Assembly (NCBI GenBank): GCA_002364615.1 | Contig: DEYP01000025.1 | Coordinates: 186,001 to 250,000 of the forward strand | Origin: Arsukibacterium sp. UBA3155 | GTDB taxonomy: Bacteria; Pseudomonadota; Gammaproteobacteria; Enterobacterales; Alteromonadaceae | Direction: 5' to 3' | DNA length: 64,000 nucleotides | Shown here: positions 46,329-56,739 of the stretch, in pieces | Numbering within the stretch: the first letter of the stretch is position 1 | Layout: every line of letters begins with the position of its first letter | Translations under genes and position numbers: made by a program | Notes under the pieces: generated by a model | Seen by the model: the letters and a program-made list of their open reading frames with translations, nothing else | What the model was told of the DNA's origin: nothing | Database searches by the model: none

Positions 46329-47855
46329 ATGGCCAAGCTTATCGTTATCCTCGCAGACCAGCTTAGTCCGGCATTACCCTCATTGCGTGAAGCAAAAAGT
46401 GACGACGTTTTTTTATTTGCTGAAGTTAAACAGGAAGCCAGTTACGTTAAGCACCATAAACATAAAATTATTTTACTGTTTAGTGCCATGCGACACTTTG
46501 CCGAGGTGTTACGCCAGCAAGACCGTAACGTTATCTATTTAGACTATCAACAAGGTTTTGATTCATTAACTTCTGCGATTGAACATAGCCTGAAACAGTA
46601 TCCGAAGCTTAGTGGCATTATGCTGACGGAATGCGGCGAGTATCGCTTGGCGCAGGAAATTAACGCATGGCAGCAGGCTTTCAATTTACCCGTCGATATT
46701 TTAGAAGATGACCGTTTTCTGTGCAGCGCCAGGATGTTTGCCAAGTGGGCAGATGGACGTAAGCAACTACGAATGGAATATTTCTACCGGGAGATGCGCC
46801 GCTACACCGGACTGCTGATTGACGCAAAGCAGCAGCCTGTTGGTGGCCAGTGGAACTTTGATAAAGCCAATCGGAAGAGCCCGCCATCAGATCTGAAAGC
46901 GGTTGCCCCGTTACAATTTAAACCTGATGAGATCACCGCTGACGTGATAAAGCTGGTGCAGCTACATTTTGCAGATAATCCGGGATCAGCAGATAACTTT
47001 TGTTACGCAGTAACGGGCAAGCAAGCCAGGGCAGCATTTAAACACTTTGTTAAAGAGCAACTGGCTAAATTTGGCGACTACCAGGATGCGATGGTGCTGG
47101 ATCAACCTTTCCTGTTTCACAGTATTTGTTCAATATATTTAAATTGTGGGTTGCTTGATGTGCGCTGGATGTGTCAGAAAGTTGAGGCGGCGTATCAGGA
47201 AGATAACGTCGCGATAAATGCGGCGGAAGGCTTTATCAGGCAACTGATTGGCTGGCGCGAATACGTGCGTGGTTTGTATTGGCTGCTCATGCCAGAATAT
47301 AAAGAACGAAACTTTTTAAAAGCAGAACGACCCTTACCCGGGTTTTACTGGCACGGCAAAACCAAAATGCGTTGCATGCAGCAAGCGGTCAGCCACACCA
47401 TGACGCACGCTTACTCACACCACATTCAACGGCTGATGATAACCGGTAATTTCGCGCTGCTAAGCGGCCTTGATGTTACTGAAGTCACAGACTGGTATCT
47501 GGCTGTGTACGCCGATGCCTATGAGTGGGTGGAGTTGCCTAATACTTTGGGCATGGCGTTATTTGCGGATGAAGGCGTGCTTGCATCAAAACCCTATGCC
47601 GCCAGTGGTGCCTATATAAACCGAATGAGTAACTACTGTCAGAATTGTCACTACAAGGTAAAAGAAAGTACCGGCGAGCATGCCTGTCCGTTTAATGCGC
47701 TTTACTGGGACTTTCTGGCCAGAAACGAAGACAAGCTTGGTGGCAATGCCCGAATGCAATTGGCCTATAAAAATTGGTACAACAAAACAGCAGAACAGCA
47801 ACAGGCACTCCGCGATAAAGCAGATGAATATTTGATAAATCTGGAGCAACTTTGA
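46329..47855 (+). CDS. Iron-sulfur (6-4) photolyase/cryptochrome (PhrB/FeS-BCP type)
   Basis: 508 residues from the ATG at 46329 (MAKLIVILADQLSPALPSL); the frame opens at 46266. The class begins with an ILxDQL motif, as here. With this start the four [4Fe-4S] cysteines fall at C349, C437, C440 and C453, one residue off the positions I recall for Agrobacterium PhrB (350, 438, 441, 454). That supports both the start and the assignment. The His-rich stretch SHTMTHAYSHHIQRLM is also diagnostic. PhrB repairs (6-4) photoproducts using FAD and a lumazine. Its stop overlaps the next gene by four bases. Confidence 0.92.
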   Translation: MAKLIVILADQLSPALPSLREAKSDDVFLFAEVKQEASYVKHHKHKIILLFSAMRHFAEVLRQQDRNVIYLDYQQGFDSLTSAIEHSLKQYPKLSGIMLTECGEYRLAQEINAWQQAFNLPVDILEDDRFLCSARMFAKWADGRKQLRMEYFYREMRRYTGLLIDAKQQPVGGQWNFDKANRKSPPSDLKAVAPLQFKPDEITADVIKLVQLHFADNPGSADNFCYAVTGKQARAAFKHFVKEQLAKFGDYQDAMVLDQPFLFHSICSIYLNCGLLDVRWMCQKVEAAYQEDNVAINAAEGFIRQLIGWREYVRGLYWLLMPEYKERNFLKAERPLPGFYWHGKTKMRCMQQAVSHTMTHAYSHHIQRLMITGNFALLSGLDVTEVTDWYLAVYADAYEWVELPNTLGMALFADEGVLASKPYAASGAYINRMSNYCQNCHYKVKESTGEHACPFNALYWDFLARNEDKLGGNARMQLAYKNWYNKTAEQQQALRDKADEYLINLEQL

Positions 47856-49237
47856 GCTGCCTGGTATTGCTGGACAAAACCCTGCGACTGCATGACAACC
47901 CGTTGTTATGTCAGGCAGGCATAGCAGATAGCAGCCTGCCTTTAGTGGCTGTGGTTTGCCTTGATGAAAAAGCTTTTTTTGGCCATCAGTATGGCGTAGC
48001 ACGAGCCAGTCTGCTCCGGCTGCAACAGCAACTGCAGCTGATAGCAAAGAGCAAGCAGGCACTGGCTAAATTAAATATTGGCCTGGTGACCTTATTTGGT
48101 GAACCGATAACTGAATTAACTGCCCTGGCCCAGGCACTTAATGTAACTCAGATCCTGACAGCAGCACCGGTTGGCTATCACGAGCAACAACTCGTTATGC
48201 AACTTGCACAGCGCTTTGAGGTTATTACCGACGATGTAAACAGTTTACTGGGTAGCCCCTCCCTCGCACCGCAATTACCTGATTTGCCGGATAGCTTCAG
48301 TAAGTTTCGCAAGCAGCGGGAACCGCTGTTGCAAGTTGACGTTGCGGTGCCTGAGTTTACACCCCAGCCACAGCAGCGATGGCTGACACCTGCAAACACC
48401 GCTGAGTTTTGTGAGAACTTCAGCCAGTTAGCCGCCTTTAGTCAGCCAGGCAGCCTACCGGGTAGCGGCGAGCGACAAGCACTGCACCGGCTTGATGATT
48501 TTATCTGGCAAAAACAGGCTATTCGTCATTACAAAATCAGCCGTAATGGTTTGCTGGGTGAGTATTATGCCAGCAAATTTTCGGCAGCGTTGGCTTCTGG
48601 CTGTTTATCTGTGCGCTTTTGCTGGCAGCAGATTGTTCAATTTGAGCAGCAACAGTTGGCGAACGACTCAACATACTGGCTTAAATTTGAGCTGTTATGG
48701 CGGGAGTTTTTCCGCTGGCAGTTTCGAAAATATGGTAAAGCCTGGTTTAGTAACAGTGCGATAAAAGGCCCACTGGATTTCAGTAAGCCCCACCTTAACG
48801 CGTCACAGCAAAAAAACTTTAACCACTGGTGCGCCGGACAAACCGGGGTTCCCTTTATCGATGCCAATATGCGCTTGCTAAACACCACTGGGTTAATGAG
48901 CAATCGCGGCCGGCAAAATGTGGCGAGCTTTCTGATCCATGACCTTGGCATTGACTGGCGACTTGGCGCTGCTTATTTTGAGCAGCGTCTGCTCGATTAC
49001 GATGTCGCCAGCAACTGGGGCAACTGGGCTTATATTGCCGGCAGCGGCAACAGCGGCGAGCGCCAGTTTAACGTGATTAAGCAAGCGCTTAACTATGATA
49101 GAAGCGGTGATTTCGTTCGTACCATGTTGCCGGAACTTTCAGCGCAGGGCAGCCTGATCCATCAGCCTGGCCCGGGGGTAAATGTTCCTGAGCACTGGCA
49201 ACATTGGCTGTCGAAACTGACTGATAGTAAGACCTGA
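47852..49237 (+). CDS. Cryptochrome DASH
   Basis: 461 residues from a TTG start whose second to fourth bases form the previous stop (TTGA overlap). N-terminal antenna domain [23 protein letters not shown]-type [14 protein letters not shown] near residue 148. The FAD domain has [44 protein letters not shown] and [15 protein letters not shown]. Cry-DASH proteins repair cyclobutane dimers in single-stranded DNA and may signal. Second of three tandem photolyase genes. Confidence 0.93.
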   Translation: MSCLVLLDKTLRLHDNPLLCQAGIADSSLPLVAVVCLDEKAFFGHQYGVARASLLRLQQQLQLIAKSKQALAKLNIGLVTLFGEPITELTALAQALNVTQILTAAPVGYHEQQLVMQLAQRFEVITDDVNSLLGSPSLAPQLPDLPDSFSKFRKQREPLLQVDVAVPEFTPQPQQRWLTPANTAEFCENFSQLAAFSQPGSLPGSGERQALHRLDDFIWQKQAIRHYKISRNGLLGEYYASKFSAALASGCLSVRFCWQQIVQFEQQQLANDSTYWLKFELLWREFFRWQFRKYGKAWFSNSAIKGPLDFSKPHLNASQQKNFNHWCAGQTGVPFIDANMRLLNTTGLMSNRGRQNVASFLIHDLGIDWRLGAAYFEQRLLDYDVASNWGNWAYIAGSGNSGERQFNVIKQALNYDRSGDFVRTMLPELSAQGSLIHQPGPGVNVPEHWQHWLSKLTDSKT

Positions 49238-49241
49238 GCAA

Positions 49242-50750
49242 ATGACCAGTCTGGTATGGTTTAAACGGGATTTACGGCTGCAGGATCACCAGCCTTTGTG
49301 GGATGCCGCTAAGCAAGGCCCGGTATTACCGGTGTACATTATTGAACCCGATTACTGGCAGCAGCCCGATACGTCACTGCGTCACTGGCAATATATTGCC
49401 CAGGCTTTGCAAGAACTTGATCAGCAGCTAAGCGCGCTCGGTCAGCCGTTATTAGTTGTTAAAGGCGCAGCCACCGTGGTGCTTCGCCAACTGTGCCAGC
49501 AGTTTGCGATACAACGGGTATTCAGCCACGAGGAAACCGGTAATTTATGGACCTATCAGCGTGATCTGGCTGTTGGCAGGCTGTTGAAAAACCTACAGAT
49601 CCCCTGGCAACAACACCGCCAGTTTGCCGTGTTCCGCCGCTTAGCAGACCGCGACAATTGGTTTGAATTAGCAGACAACTGGCTGAAATCAGCGACATGT
49701 CCCACGCCTGACAAACTGCCGTGGCTTACCTCAGGCAGCAGCGCTGCGTCACTCTGGCCCCACCGTGGCAAAGATTTACCTGCAGTTAGCATCCTGCAAA
49801 CAGCAGCAGACGCCGAAGCTACCTTTCACAGCTTTACTGAGCAGCGCAGCCGCCACTACCGACAGCATATTTCATTGCCAGCCAAAGCAGAGCGCAGCGG
49901 TTCCCGCTTAAGCCCAGCCATTAGTTATGGTCAGCTTAGTTTACGCCAATTGCAGCAAGACAGTTTGCTGGCGCTGAAACAGCAAACCGAGCTGCGGCAT
50001 AAGCAAGGGTTGCAGGCCTTTTTCAGCCGCTTACGCTGGCATTGTCACTTTATGCAGAAACTGGAAGATGAACCGGCGATTGAGTTTTATAATATGCATC
50101 GGGGTTTTGATGGTATGCGCGAGGATGATTTTAATCCGGCATTGTTCAACGCCTGGAAAAATGGTCAGACTGGCTACCCGTTAATTGATGCCGCCATGCG
50201 TTGCCTGTTGGCCACTGGCTGGCTGCATTTTCGTGGTCGCGCTATGCTGGTGGCCTTTGCCAGTTATCACCTGTGGTTGCACTGGCGCCCGGTCGCGCTG
50301 CATTTAGCGCAATGTTTTGTTGATTACGAACCCGGGATACATTATCCACAAATTCAGATGCAGGCGGGCACTACCGGCATTAATCCCTATCGGATGTATA
50401 ACCCGATAAAACAAAGTCAGCAAAAAGATGCCGATGGCCAGTTTATCCGCCAGTGGTTGCCAGAGCTGCGGCAGTTACCGAACAGTTGGCTGCACACGCC
50501 CTGGCTACTGCCACCAGTACTGCAGCAGCAATATGGCTGTATTATTGATGGCAGTTACCCGGCACCGATTGTTGATTTACAGCAGGCGCAGCAGCAAGCC
50601 AGAGCAAAATTACGGTTTTGGCTTAACAACCGGCCCAAAGCGCAATGGCAACACCAGAAACAGGCAGTAGTGCAGCGCCATGCCAGTCGCAAACGACCCG
50701 AGGCACGCAAAAAAACACCCTCTAAAGATCAGTTGAGCTTTGACTGGTAA
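49242..50750 (+). CDS. Photolyase/cryptochrome-family flavoprotein (third paralogue)
   Basis: 502 residues beginning [20 protein letters not shown], the antenna-domain motif. The FAD region reads [20 protein letters not shown], then [20 protein letters not shown]. The C-terminal [17 protein letters not shown] replaces the usual photolyase G-x-N-x-R-x-Y ending. This marks a distinct bacterial cryptochrome-like group, neither class-I CPD photolyase nor DASH. The activity is therefore uncertain. It starts four bases after the DASH gene and ends with a basic tail. Confidence 0.85.
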   Translation: MTSLVWFKRDLRLQDHQPLWDAAKQGPVLPVYIIEPDYWQQPDTSLRHWQYIAQALQELDQQLSALGQPLLVVKGAATVVLRQLCQQFAIQRVFSHEETGNLWTYQRDLAVGRLLKNLQIPWQQHRQFAVFRRLADRDNWFELADNWLKSATCPTPDKLPWLTSGSSAASLWPHRGKDLPAVSILQTAADAEATFHSFTEQRSRHYRQHISLPAKAERSGSRLSPAISYGQLSLRQLQQDSLLALKQQTELRHKQGLQAFFSRLRWHCHFMQKLEDEPAIEFYNMHRGFDGMREDDFNPALFNAWKNGQTGYPLIDAAMRCLLATGWLHFRGRAMLVAFASYHLWLHWRPVALHLAQCFVDYEPGIHYPQIQMQAGTTGINPYRMYNPIKQSQQKDADGQFIRQWLPELRQLPNSWLHTPWLLPPVLQQQYGCIIDGSYPAPIVDLQQAQQQARAKLRFWLNNRPKAQWQHQKQAVVQRHASRKRPEARKKTPSKDQLSFDW

Positions 50751-50767
50751 ATCGTATTCAGATTAGC

Positions 50768-51121
<354 letters not shown>

Positions 51122-51252
51122 TTAGGGCCAGAAGTTAGCGCCAGTATAATACATGCGCCGGCCTGCATCAGCTTTTTAGCAGCAATTAGTTGATCCTATT
51201 TCTGTCAGATACGTTAAGATATTGTGCTTTTTAAAACCACAGGCTAACTAAA

Positions 51253-52083
51253 ATGCAGGCTGAACACATCATTGCCCAAATGCGGGTTTTACCTGAAATA
51301 GATGCAGAAGTTGAAATCCAGCGCCGGATCAAATTTATAAAACAACAATTACGTGATGCCGGCATGACCAGTCTGGTCCTTGGCATTAGCGGCGGCGTAG
51401 ATTCGACGACCTGTGGCCGGCTGGCTCAAATGGCCATCGACGAACTCAACATTGAGCATGGTGCTGGCTATCAGTTTATTGCGGTTCGTCTGCCCTATGG
51501 TAAACAGCATGATGAAGATGAAGCCCAACTGGCTATCCGCTTTATTAAACCAACCAGCGTAATAAGCGTCGATATTAAAGCATCGGCTGATGCCATGCAT
51601 CAGACTACTCTGACCGCACTTTCAGGTGCCAGCGACAGCACAATAAGTGAAGCAAAAGCCGATTTTGCTAAAGGTAATGTTAAAGCTCGCTGCCGGATGA
51701 TAGCGCAGTATCACATTGCGGCGCTTAATAATGGCCTGGTGCTGGGTACCGATCATTCTGCTGAAAATATTACCGGCTTCTATACCAAATGGGGTGACGG
51801 TGCCTGCGATTTAGCCCCTCTCTTTGGCTTAAGTAAACGCCAGGTTCGCGCCCTTGCTGCTAAGTTAGGCGCGCCACAAGTGCTGGTTGGAAAAACGCCA
51901 ACGGCAGATTTAGAATGCCTTGCTCCACAAAAAGCCGATGAGGCTGCATTGGGGCTGACGTATGATCAAATAGATGATTTTCTGGAGGGGAAACCTGTCG
52001 CACCTGAAGTTGCGCAGCGTTTAATAAGTATTTATCTGAAAACCCAACATAAACGCGACCCTATACCGACGATTTACGACTAA
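51253..52083 (+). CDS. nadE: Ammonia-dependent NAD synthetase
   Basis: 276 residues, like E. coli NadE (275). It converts deamido-NAD to NAD. P-loop [12 protein letters not shown] near residue 47; [26 protein letters not shown] near 175 is the NAD-binding and catalytic segment; and [17 protein letters not shown] is the C-terminal loop. There is no glutaminase domain, so free ammonia is used. It is divergent from glnB by about 150 bases. Confidence 0.97.
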   Translation: MQAEHIIAQMRVLPEIDAEVEIQRRIKFIKQQLRDAGMTSLVLGISGGVDSTTCGRLAQMAIDELNIEHGAGYQFIAVRLPYGKQHDEDEAQLAIRFIKPTSVISVDIKASADAMHQTTLTALSGASDSTISEAKADFAKGNVKARCRMIAQYHIAALNNGLVLGTDHSAENITGFYTKWGDGACDLAPLFGLSKRQVRALAAKLGAPQVLVGKTPTADLECLAPQKADEAALGLTYDQIDDFLEGKPVAPEVAQRLISIYLKTQHKRDPIPTIYD

Positions 52084-52229
52084 CGCCTCGTGCACTGTTG
52101 AATCGTATACAGGTCAATAATTACATCGTTAACGCATCATGGTGCCAGCATACCGACACAAAAATACAATTATTAAATATCTTTGCTACACTTTGCTTAC
52201 CTTAATTCTGGTTTGCAAGGAATGCATTA

Positions 52230-52739
52230 ATGACTCACTTTTCAAAGCATGCAGGGCTCACCCTGCTTGAATTAGTGCTGGGTTTGGCAATTATGGCTAT
52301 TTTGTTGCAGGTTGCCCTGCCCGCCATGGCTGAATTAATTAACAAGCAGCGCGCTGGTAGTTATATGGCGCAGTTTAGCCGCCACCTGGGTTTCGCCAGG
52401 ATCCAGGCGGCAAACAGCCAGCAGCCGGTAAGAGTCTGCCCCCTGTCGGGTAGCGAATGTCAGAGCAACTGGCACAATTACCCCCTGATAATGAGCTTAA
52501 TTAACCCACACACTGATACCGAATTTATGTTGCGGCAGATACCGCCGGTTTTCAGCCAGCACCAATTAAAATATAACCGCAGTCAGATACAGTTCCGCCG
52601 GGATGGCAGTTTAAATGCGTTAGAGAATGGCACTTTCTATTATTGCCCGCAGCCAACGTTTCGCTGGCATTATACACTGGTACTGAACCAGGCAGGACGG
52701 AACCGTTTAACCTTTCATCACAGTCCCTGCCCTGACTAA
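52230..52739 (+). CDS. GspH/FimT-family prepilin-like protein (second cluster)
   Basis: 169 residues. Short leader ending HAG, then the type IV prepilin motif LTLLELVLGLAIMAIL with the conserved Glu at +5 of the mature protein. The C-terminal GspH-like domain has PVRVCPLSGSEC and a terminal disulphide-type Cys pair. It is probably the minor pilin (FimT/FimU class) of the second minor-pilin cluster, but is transcribed convergently to it. Confidence 0.85.
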   Translation: MTHFSKHAGLTLLELVLGLAIMAILLQVALPAMAELINKQRAGSYMAQFSRHLGFARIQAANSQQPVRVCPLSGSECQSNWHNYPLIMSLINPHTDTEFMLRQIPPVFSQHQLKYNRSQIQFRRDGSLNALENGTFYYCPQPTFRWHYTLVLNQAGRNRLTFHHSPCPD

Positions 52740-52741
52740 AG

Positions 52742-53152
52742 TTAGTCCCAGCAAAACAATGACGATGGCAAACTACGATTACGCTGACCGGTATGGTCGA
52801 GGGTGAATACCAGGCACTCAGTATCTGCCGTCTGTGGGCCCCGGGCCGTTGCTTCAAGGGTAAAGCTGCCAGCATCACGCAGCACTACCTGTAACTGATA
52901 GCGTCCGCTGGCGGTCATACCATCTGATGCTACGCCCAGTGCCGCAACATTATCGGTGTAGAAACCATAATCTGCTAACCGCCGCTCCTGAATATTCGCA
53001 GCCGTCAGCAACACCCGGCTCGCCTCAGCACGATGGGTTTTTAACACATACTGCTGATAAGACGGGTAGGCAATCGCACTAAGAATGCCTACTATCGCAA
53101 CCGCAACCATTAGCTCGATTAAGGTAAAACCGTTGCGCACTATTGCGACCAT
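52742..53152 (-). CDS. PilE-like minor pilin (second cluster)
   Basis: 136 residues. Leader MVAIVRNG, then [20 protein letters not shown], the prepilin peptidase cleavage motif with Glu+5, and a PilE-type C-terminal domain ending in a Cys (FCWD). The ATG overlaps the stop of the mini-PilY gene as TAATG, so they are coupled. It is a paralogue of the PilE at 56.3 kb. Last gene of the second cluster. Confidence 0.88.
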   Translation of the reverse strand: MVAIVRNGFTLIELMVAVAIVGILSAIAYPSYQQYVLKTHRAEASRVLLTAANIQERRLADYGFYTDNVAALGVASDGMTASGRYQLQVVLRDAGSFTLEATARGPQTADTECLVFTLDHTGQRNRSLPSSLFCWD

Positions 53153-54330
53153 TAATGTGCCCCTGTTTCATGCCGGTAGGTTGCCAACTTCAGCCAACGG
53201 GGAAACTCGTCCAGTTTTAATTGCTCGGTACAGTCCGGGCATGCGGACGAGATCACCTGTAGATCTTCCAGTACCCGTTGCTGCTCATCGGTATTGTCCA
53301 GAACCAACGCTGCAGTGCCATCAGATTGCCGCTGCAACTTTAATTGCCCCTCGCCATTTAGCAGCCGAAAACGGCGCTGACTGTACACCAGACCGGCACT
53401 GTGCAATTGCATGGCCACAATATCGTGCTCTGCGCTCTGATCTGCACATGTTTCTGCACTAAAGTCACTGGTAGCCACCGCACTGTAGATTACACCTGCC
53501 ACTACCTTGGGTGGCTGGGTAACCTGACCAGATAAGCGGGCCCACCAGCCGGCACTATTGACGATATTTCTCCATTGTTCGCGGCTAAGTCCCTCTTCCC
53601 GCTCAATCTCGGTTAACACAGTGCGGTCAAACAAGGCATCAAACTCAATAGGGTCTGATACCGGAACATGAGTTGGCAGGCGCACCGTAAACAATGCATC
53701 CTCACCAGTTGCAATATTCCTGGCAATCAGTAGCAACTTATGGTGCCTGCCTGCTAAACCCTCCGGGCGCAACAGCAAAGGTAAGCTCACGTCAATTACC
53801 CCTGCGCTGGCAATAAACCGCCAGTCTGGTTGGGTTAAATCGGCTAGCAGGCGTGTTGGGCCAAAGCCTGCTGCATTTACCTGGGTTAGCCAAATCCGGC
53901 CAGCAATATCGGTGCTGATAAGTTGATCAATAAGACCATCATAATCGCTGTCCAGCGGCTCGGGTCTGGCATAAAAGGCAGCGGCAACGCCTGTACTGTC
54001 TGGCAATGGCCAGCGGTACAATGATGCCAGTGCTAGCGGACTATCAGCGGAATACAGTTGAAGCTGACCAGCGCCATCATGCTCGTTGTGATGCAAGAAT
54101 CGCTGTACCGGACCAGAACTACTGCTACCTTTTATTTCCAGCATCCGTGGTTCTGCCGGTGCACGCCAGCATGTTGCAGTGGTTGCCAGAGCACTGAAGC
54201 AAAACACGACAGTCGCGAGCAAGGAAAGTAAGACTATGGCCAGTAGCGGAGCGAGTTTTAACCACTGCTGGATCTGCACCGCTGTTTTTCTACTGGTTTT
54301 AAACTGCGCACTTGCACGGTTAGTCTGCAC
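53152..54330 (-). CDS. PilY1-like mini-protein lacking the vWA domain
   Basis: 392 residues, one third of PilY1. One hydrophobic segment (about 28-50, [20 protein letters not shown]) serves as signal or anchor. A calcium-loop-like [23 protein letters not shown] near 120-145 parallels the PilY1 propeller motif [24 protein letters not shown]. Two later CxxC-type Cys ([10 protein letters not shown]) are near the end. The N-terminal von Willebrand A/MIDAS part and most propeller blades are missing. The position between PilX- and PilE-like genes is the PilY1 position. The homology is inferred from motif and synteny. Confidence 0.55.
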   Translation of the reverse strand: MQTNRASAQFKTSRKTAVQIQQWLKLAPLLAIVLLSLLATVVFCFSALATTATCWRAPAEPRMLEIKGSSSSGPVQRFLHHNEHDGAGQLQLYSADSPLALASLYRWPLPDSTGVAAAFYARPEPLDSDYDGLIDQLISTDIAGRIWLTQVNAAGFGPTRLLADLTQPDWRFIASAGVIDVSLPLLLRPEGLAGRHHKLLLIARNIATGEDALFTVRLPTHVPVSDPIEFDALFDRTVLTEIEREEGLSREQWRNIVNSAGWWARLSGQVTQPPKVVAGVIYSAVATSDFSAETCADQSAEHDIVAMQLHSAGLVYSQRRFRLLNGEGQLKLQRQSDGTAALVLDNTDEQQRVLEDLQVISSACPDCTEQLKLDEFPRWLKLATYRHETGAH

Positions 54331-54703
54331 TTAGCACCTCCCCGTCGACAATTTTTTGGCGCAGCAACATACTGCTGTAACTGGTGGCAAAGCGGCTGTC
54401 GTCCGATAGCAAGCTGGTTGCCAGTGTCAGCAAATCACATTGCACAAGTGTGTCAGACCACACCGCATAACTGGCCGGGCAACGGCTGACAACGGTTAAA
54501 TCGGTTTCGCTAATGTCATCGGTGGTGTCAGTCACTGAATTCAGATGAAGTGCCAGGGCTTGTTGCTCAAACAGCAATTGCCGCTGGGCACTTTGGGCCG
54601 ATTTAATACTCATCTGGCTGATAAATAAATTTGCACTGACAATTAACAGCATTATCAGCAGAAATATTAATGCGCTTATAAGCGCCATACCACTCTGTCG
54701 CAT
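54320..54703 (-). CDS. PilX-like minor pilin (second cluster)
   Basis: 127 residues. MRQSG leader, then a pilin-type hydrophobic helix MALISALIFLLIMLLIVSA without Glu+5, as in other PilX proteins. A short soluble domain has two Cys (SRCPASYAVWSDTLVQCD). Strong Shine-Dalgarno GGGAGG lies just upstream. It overlaps the mini-PilY gene by 11 bases. It is a shorter relative of the PilX at 60.2 kb. Confidence 0.75.
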   Translation of the reverse strand: MRQSGMALISALIFLLIMLLIVSANLFISQMSIKSAQSAQRQLLFEQQALALHLNSVTDTTDDISETDLTVVSRCPASYAVWSDTLVQCDLLTLATSLLSDDSRFATSYSSMLLRQKIVDGEVLSAD

Positions 54704-54794
54704 ACAACCTCCCTGTTGTGGGTAGTCATTCTCTGTAGATGAAATAACTGCTTTTCGATTGTTTAACTAAAAGTTGCCGGCGCGGCGACTGCGA

Positions 54795-55745
54795 CTAAAA
54801 GGCAGCATTATTAAAATAAACGCTACCGGCCAATAGCAGCCGTCGGTAATGATCATCGGGCGCTTCAAACCGGATGGTACCCATCTGATAAATTTGCTGA
54901 TTGACATAACTCGGATCCGGTAACGTGCTGCGCACTAAAATATAAAACCGGATGCTGACAATATGGCCCAGTTGCTGTTGCCAGTGTTCGCGGCGCATTA
55001 ACGCAGTTGGCAGCGTATAATTTAAGCGGCCATCCGCATCACTATCGATGCCAAATTCAAAATGCAGGCGCTCTACCCCGTCGATAACTGAATCGGTTGC
55101 GATCCGGGCGCTACCCGCAGCGGAGCGAACTAACCTTTTTCGCATCAATACCGGAATGATCTTTCCATCAACACGCTGATTTTGAATATAAAAAACTAAA
55201 TGCTGATAAGGATAATACAGACTGTCAACTTCAAGCCCCGGACTATCCTGACTGACAAAACGGCTTTGTTGCCAATGTGGCGTAATATAAAACCGGTTGG
55301 GCCTCAACTCTGCTGAGTTGACCGCCAGGCCAATCGCTCTTTTCAGTTGTAATACTTCACTATCGACGGCTAGCGATGTCAGACAATTAAGCTGGCGCCC
55401 TGATGTTGCGACTTTGCCATACAAACTGGTAAAAGCCTGACCCGCGACGGGAAAACTGCCACTATCCAGCTCATCTTCAATACAATCCGGCGCTGGCGGC
55501 ACTATCTCAACAGCCGCTTGGCTTATATCGTTCAGACTAACGCCACCCCAAAAGCCGGTATTCTGTAATTCGTTGTGCAACAGGTTTAGCGCCAGCTGGC
55601 CATTTTGTTGCAACTGTGCCAATTGCTGGCTTTGTTTGGAGGACGCTGCCAGGCTGATAAAAATTTGCACGGTGAAACCGAGCAGCACCAGCCCTAGCAG
55701 CATGGCGATTAACAGTTCTACCAGTGAAAACCCACGGCCGGACAT
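54795..55745 (-). CDS. PilW-like minor pilin (second cluster)
   Basis: 316 residues. Leader MSGRG, then FSLVELLIAMLLGLVLLGFTVQ with Glu+5, and LNLLHNELQNTGFWGGV, the typical PilW motif. The C-terminal domain continues to FYILVRSTLPD. It starts two bases after the pilV-like gene and is followed by a 91-base gap. Confidence 0.87.
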   Translation of the reverse strand: MSGRGFSLVELLIAMLLGLVLLGFTVQIFISLAASSKQSQQLAQLQQNGQLALNLLHNELQNTGFWGGVSLNDISQAAVEIVPPAPDCIEDELDSGSFPVAGQAFTSLYGKVATSGRQLNCLTSLAVDSEVLQLKRAIGLAVNSAELRPNRFYITPHWQQSRFVSQDSPGLEVDSLYYPYQHLVFYIQNQRVDGKIIPVLMRKRLVRSAAGSARIATDSVIDGVERLHFEFGIDSDADGRLNYTLPTALMRREHWQQQLGHIVSIRFYILVRSTLPDPSYVNQQIYQMGTIRFEAPDDHYRRLLLAGSVYFNNAAF

Positions 55746-55747
55746 TA

Positions 55748-56245
55748 TTACGGAACCCGCGCGGTCAATGCCAGAGCAGAGCGACCCGGGCCCGCTTCGC
55801 AGCTTAATGTGGTGGTATCTTCTGCATTAGCTCTTTGCTGCCAGCTAGCCTGCAACTGCACGCTACTCCCGGCAAACTGCAGACAAAACTGTGGCGAGAA
55901 TAAAGGTGCTGCACGCTCTGTTTCGCTTTGCCACAACTGCTGCCAACGCGCTAACTGATAATCACGCAATTGCGTAGCATTGCAGCTAACCTCAGCCGAA
56001 CAGTCTGGCATTTCTGCCAGGCTAGCTGCATTAAGTTCAAGGGAAAAAGCAGGGTGGTCGGTAAGCACGGCGCCAAGCTCCTGTACCAGGGTAGCACTTA
56101 GTGCAACCGCGGTAGTTCGTTGCGTGGCATCTATTACGTATTGTAAAGCGAGGGTTTGCCCGGCTAGTACGCCAAGCAACCCCAATTTAAGGATCAGTAA
56201 GGTGATTAAAACTTCCAGCAGACTCACACCGCGTTGTAACCGCAT
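55748..56245 (-). CDS. PilV-like minor pilin (second cluster)
   Basis: 165 residues. Leader MRLQRG, then VSLLEVLITLLILKLGLLGV (prepilin motif with Glu+5), followed by an AQ-rich helix and a globular domain with Cys pairs. First gene of the second cluster. The A/T-rich 78-base gap to pilE contains a -10-like TATAGT, so a promoter may lie there. Confidence 0.85.
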   Translation of the reverse strand: MRLQRGVSLLEVLITLLILKLGLLGVLAGQTLALQYVIDATQRTTAVALSATLVQELGAVLTDHPAFSLELNAASLAEMPDCSAEVSCNATQLRDYQLARWQQLWQSETERAAPLFSPQFCLQFAGSSVQLQASWQQRANAEDTTTLSCEAGPGRSALALTARVP

Positions 56246-56323
56246 ATCCGTATGCCATAGCCAATTAATTTAACTATAAAGTTACAACATTATTTCAAAA
56301 GATCAAATTTTAGCCAAAATTAA

Positions 56324-56731
56324 TTACCAGCAGCGTTGCACATCAGCAACAGCAAAACCGCCATTAGCCCCTCTGCGCCCGGCCTGATTCAGGGTAAGCG
56401 TGCCGCAGCCATCAGCAGCCTGAGCTGTGCTAGGCACAGCGCTTAGCAGAAACGTACGTGCTGTTGGTTCAGCAGACTCAAAAGTATAGCGACCAGCCAC
56501 ATCATCCATGCATTGCATTGCCGGCAATACGACTCCATCATAAGAAAAGGCCGCTGTGTACCCGCGCTCCATAAACTGGGCTTGCTCCATCAGGCAGGAA
56601 GCTGCCGCCGTGCGATTCGTACGCTGCACATAAGTCTGATAAGAGGGGTAAGCAATAGCAGCTAAAATGCCAATTATTGCTACGACCACCATAAGCTCAA
56701 TCAGGGTCACGCCTTGCTGTTTATATTTCAT
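56324..56731 (-). CDS. pilE: PilE-like minor pilin (main cluster)
   Basis: 135 residues from the ATG at 56729-56731 (MKYKQQG leader), after GAGTGG; the longer frame to 56743 overlaps the pilY1 stop. Prepilin motif [20 protein letters not shown] with Glu+5. The PilE-type C-terminus has a Cys pair (GCGTLTLNQ and QRCW). Last gene of the fimU-pilVWXY1E operon; a component of the pilus-tip minor-pilin complex. Confidence 0.92.
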   Translation of the reverse strand: MKYKQQGVTLIELMVVVAIIGILAAIAYPSYQTYVQRTNRTAAASCLMEQAQFMERGYTAAFSYDGVVLPAMQCMDDVAGRYTFESAEPTARTFLLSAVPSTAQAADGCGTLTLNQAGRRGANGGFAVADVQRCW

Positions 56732-56739
56732 AATACCAC

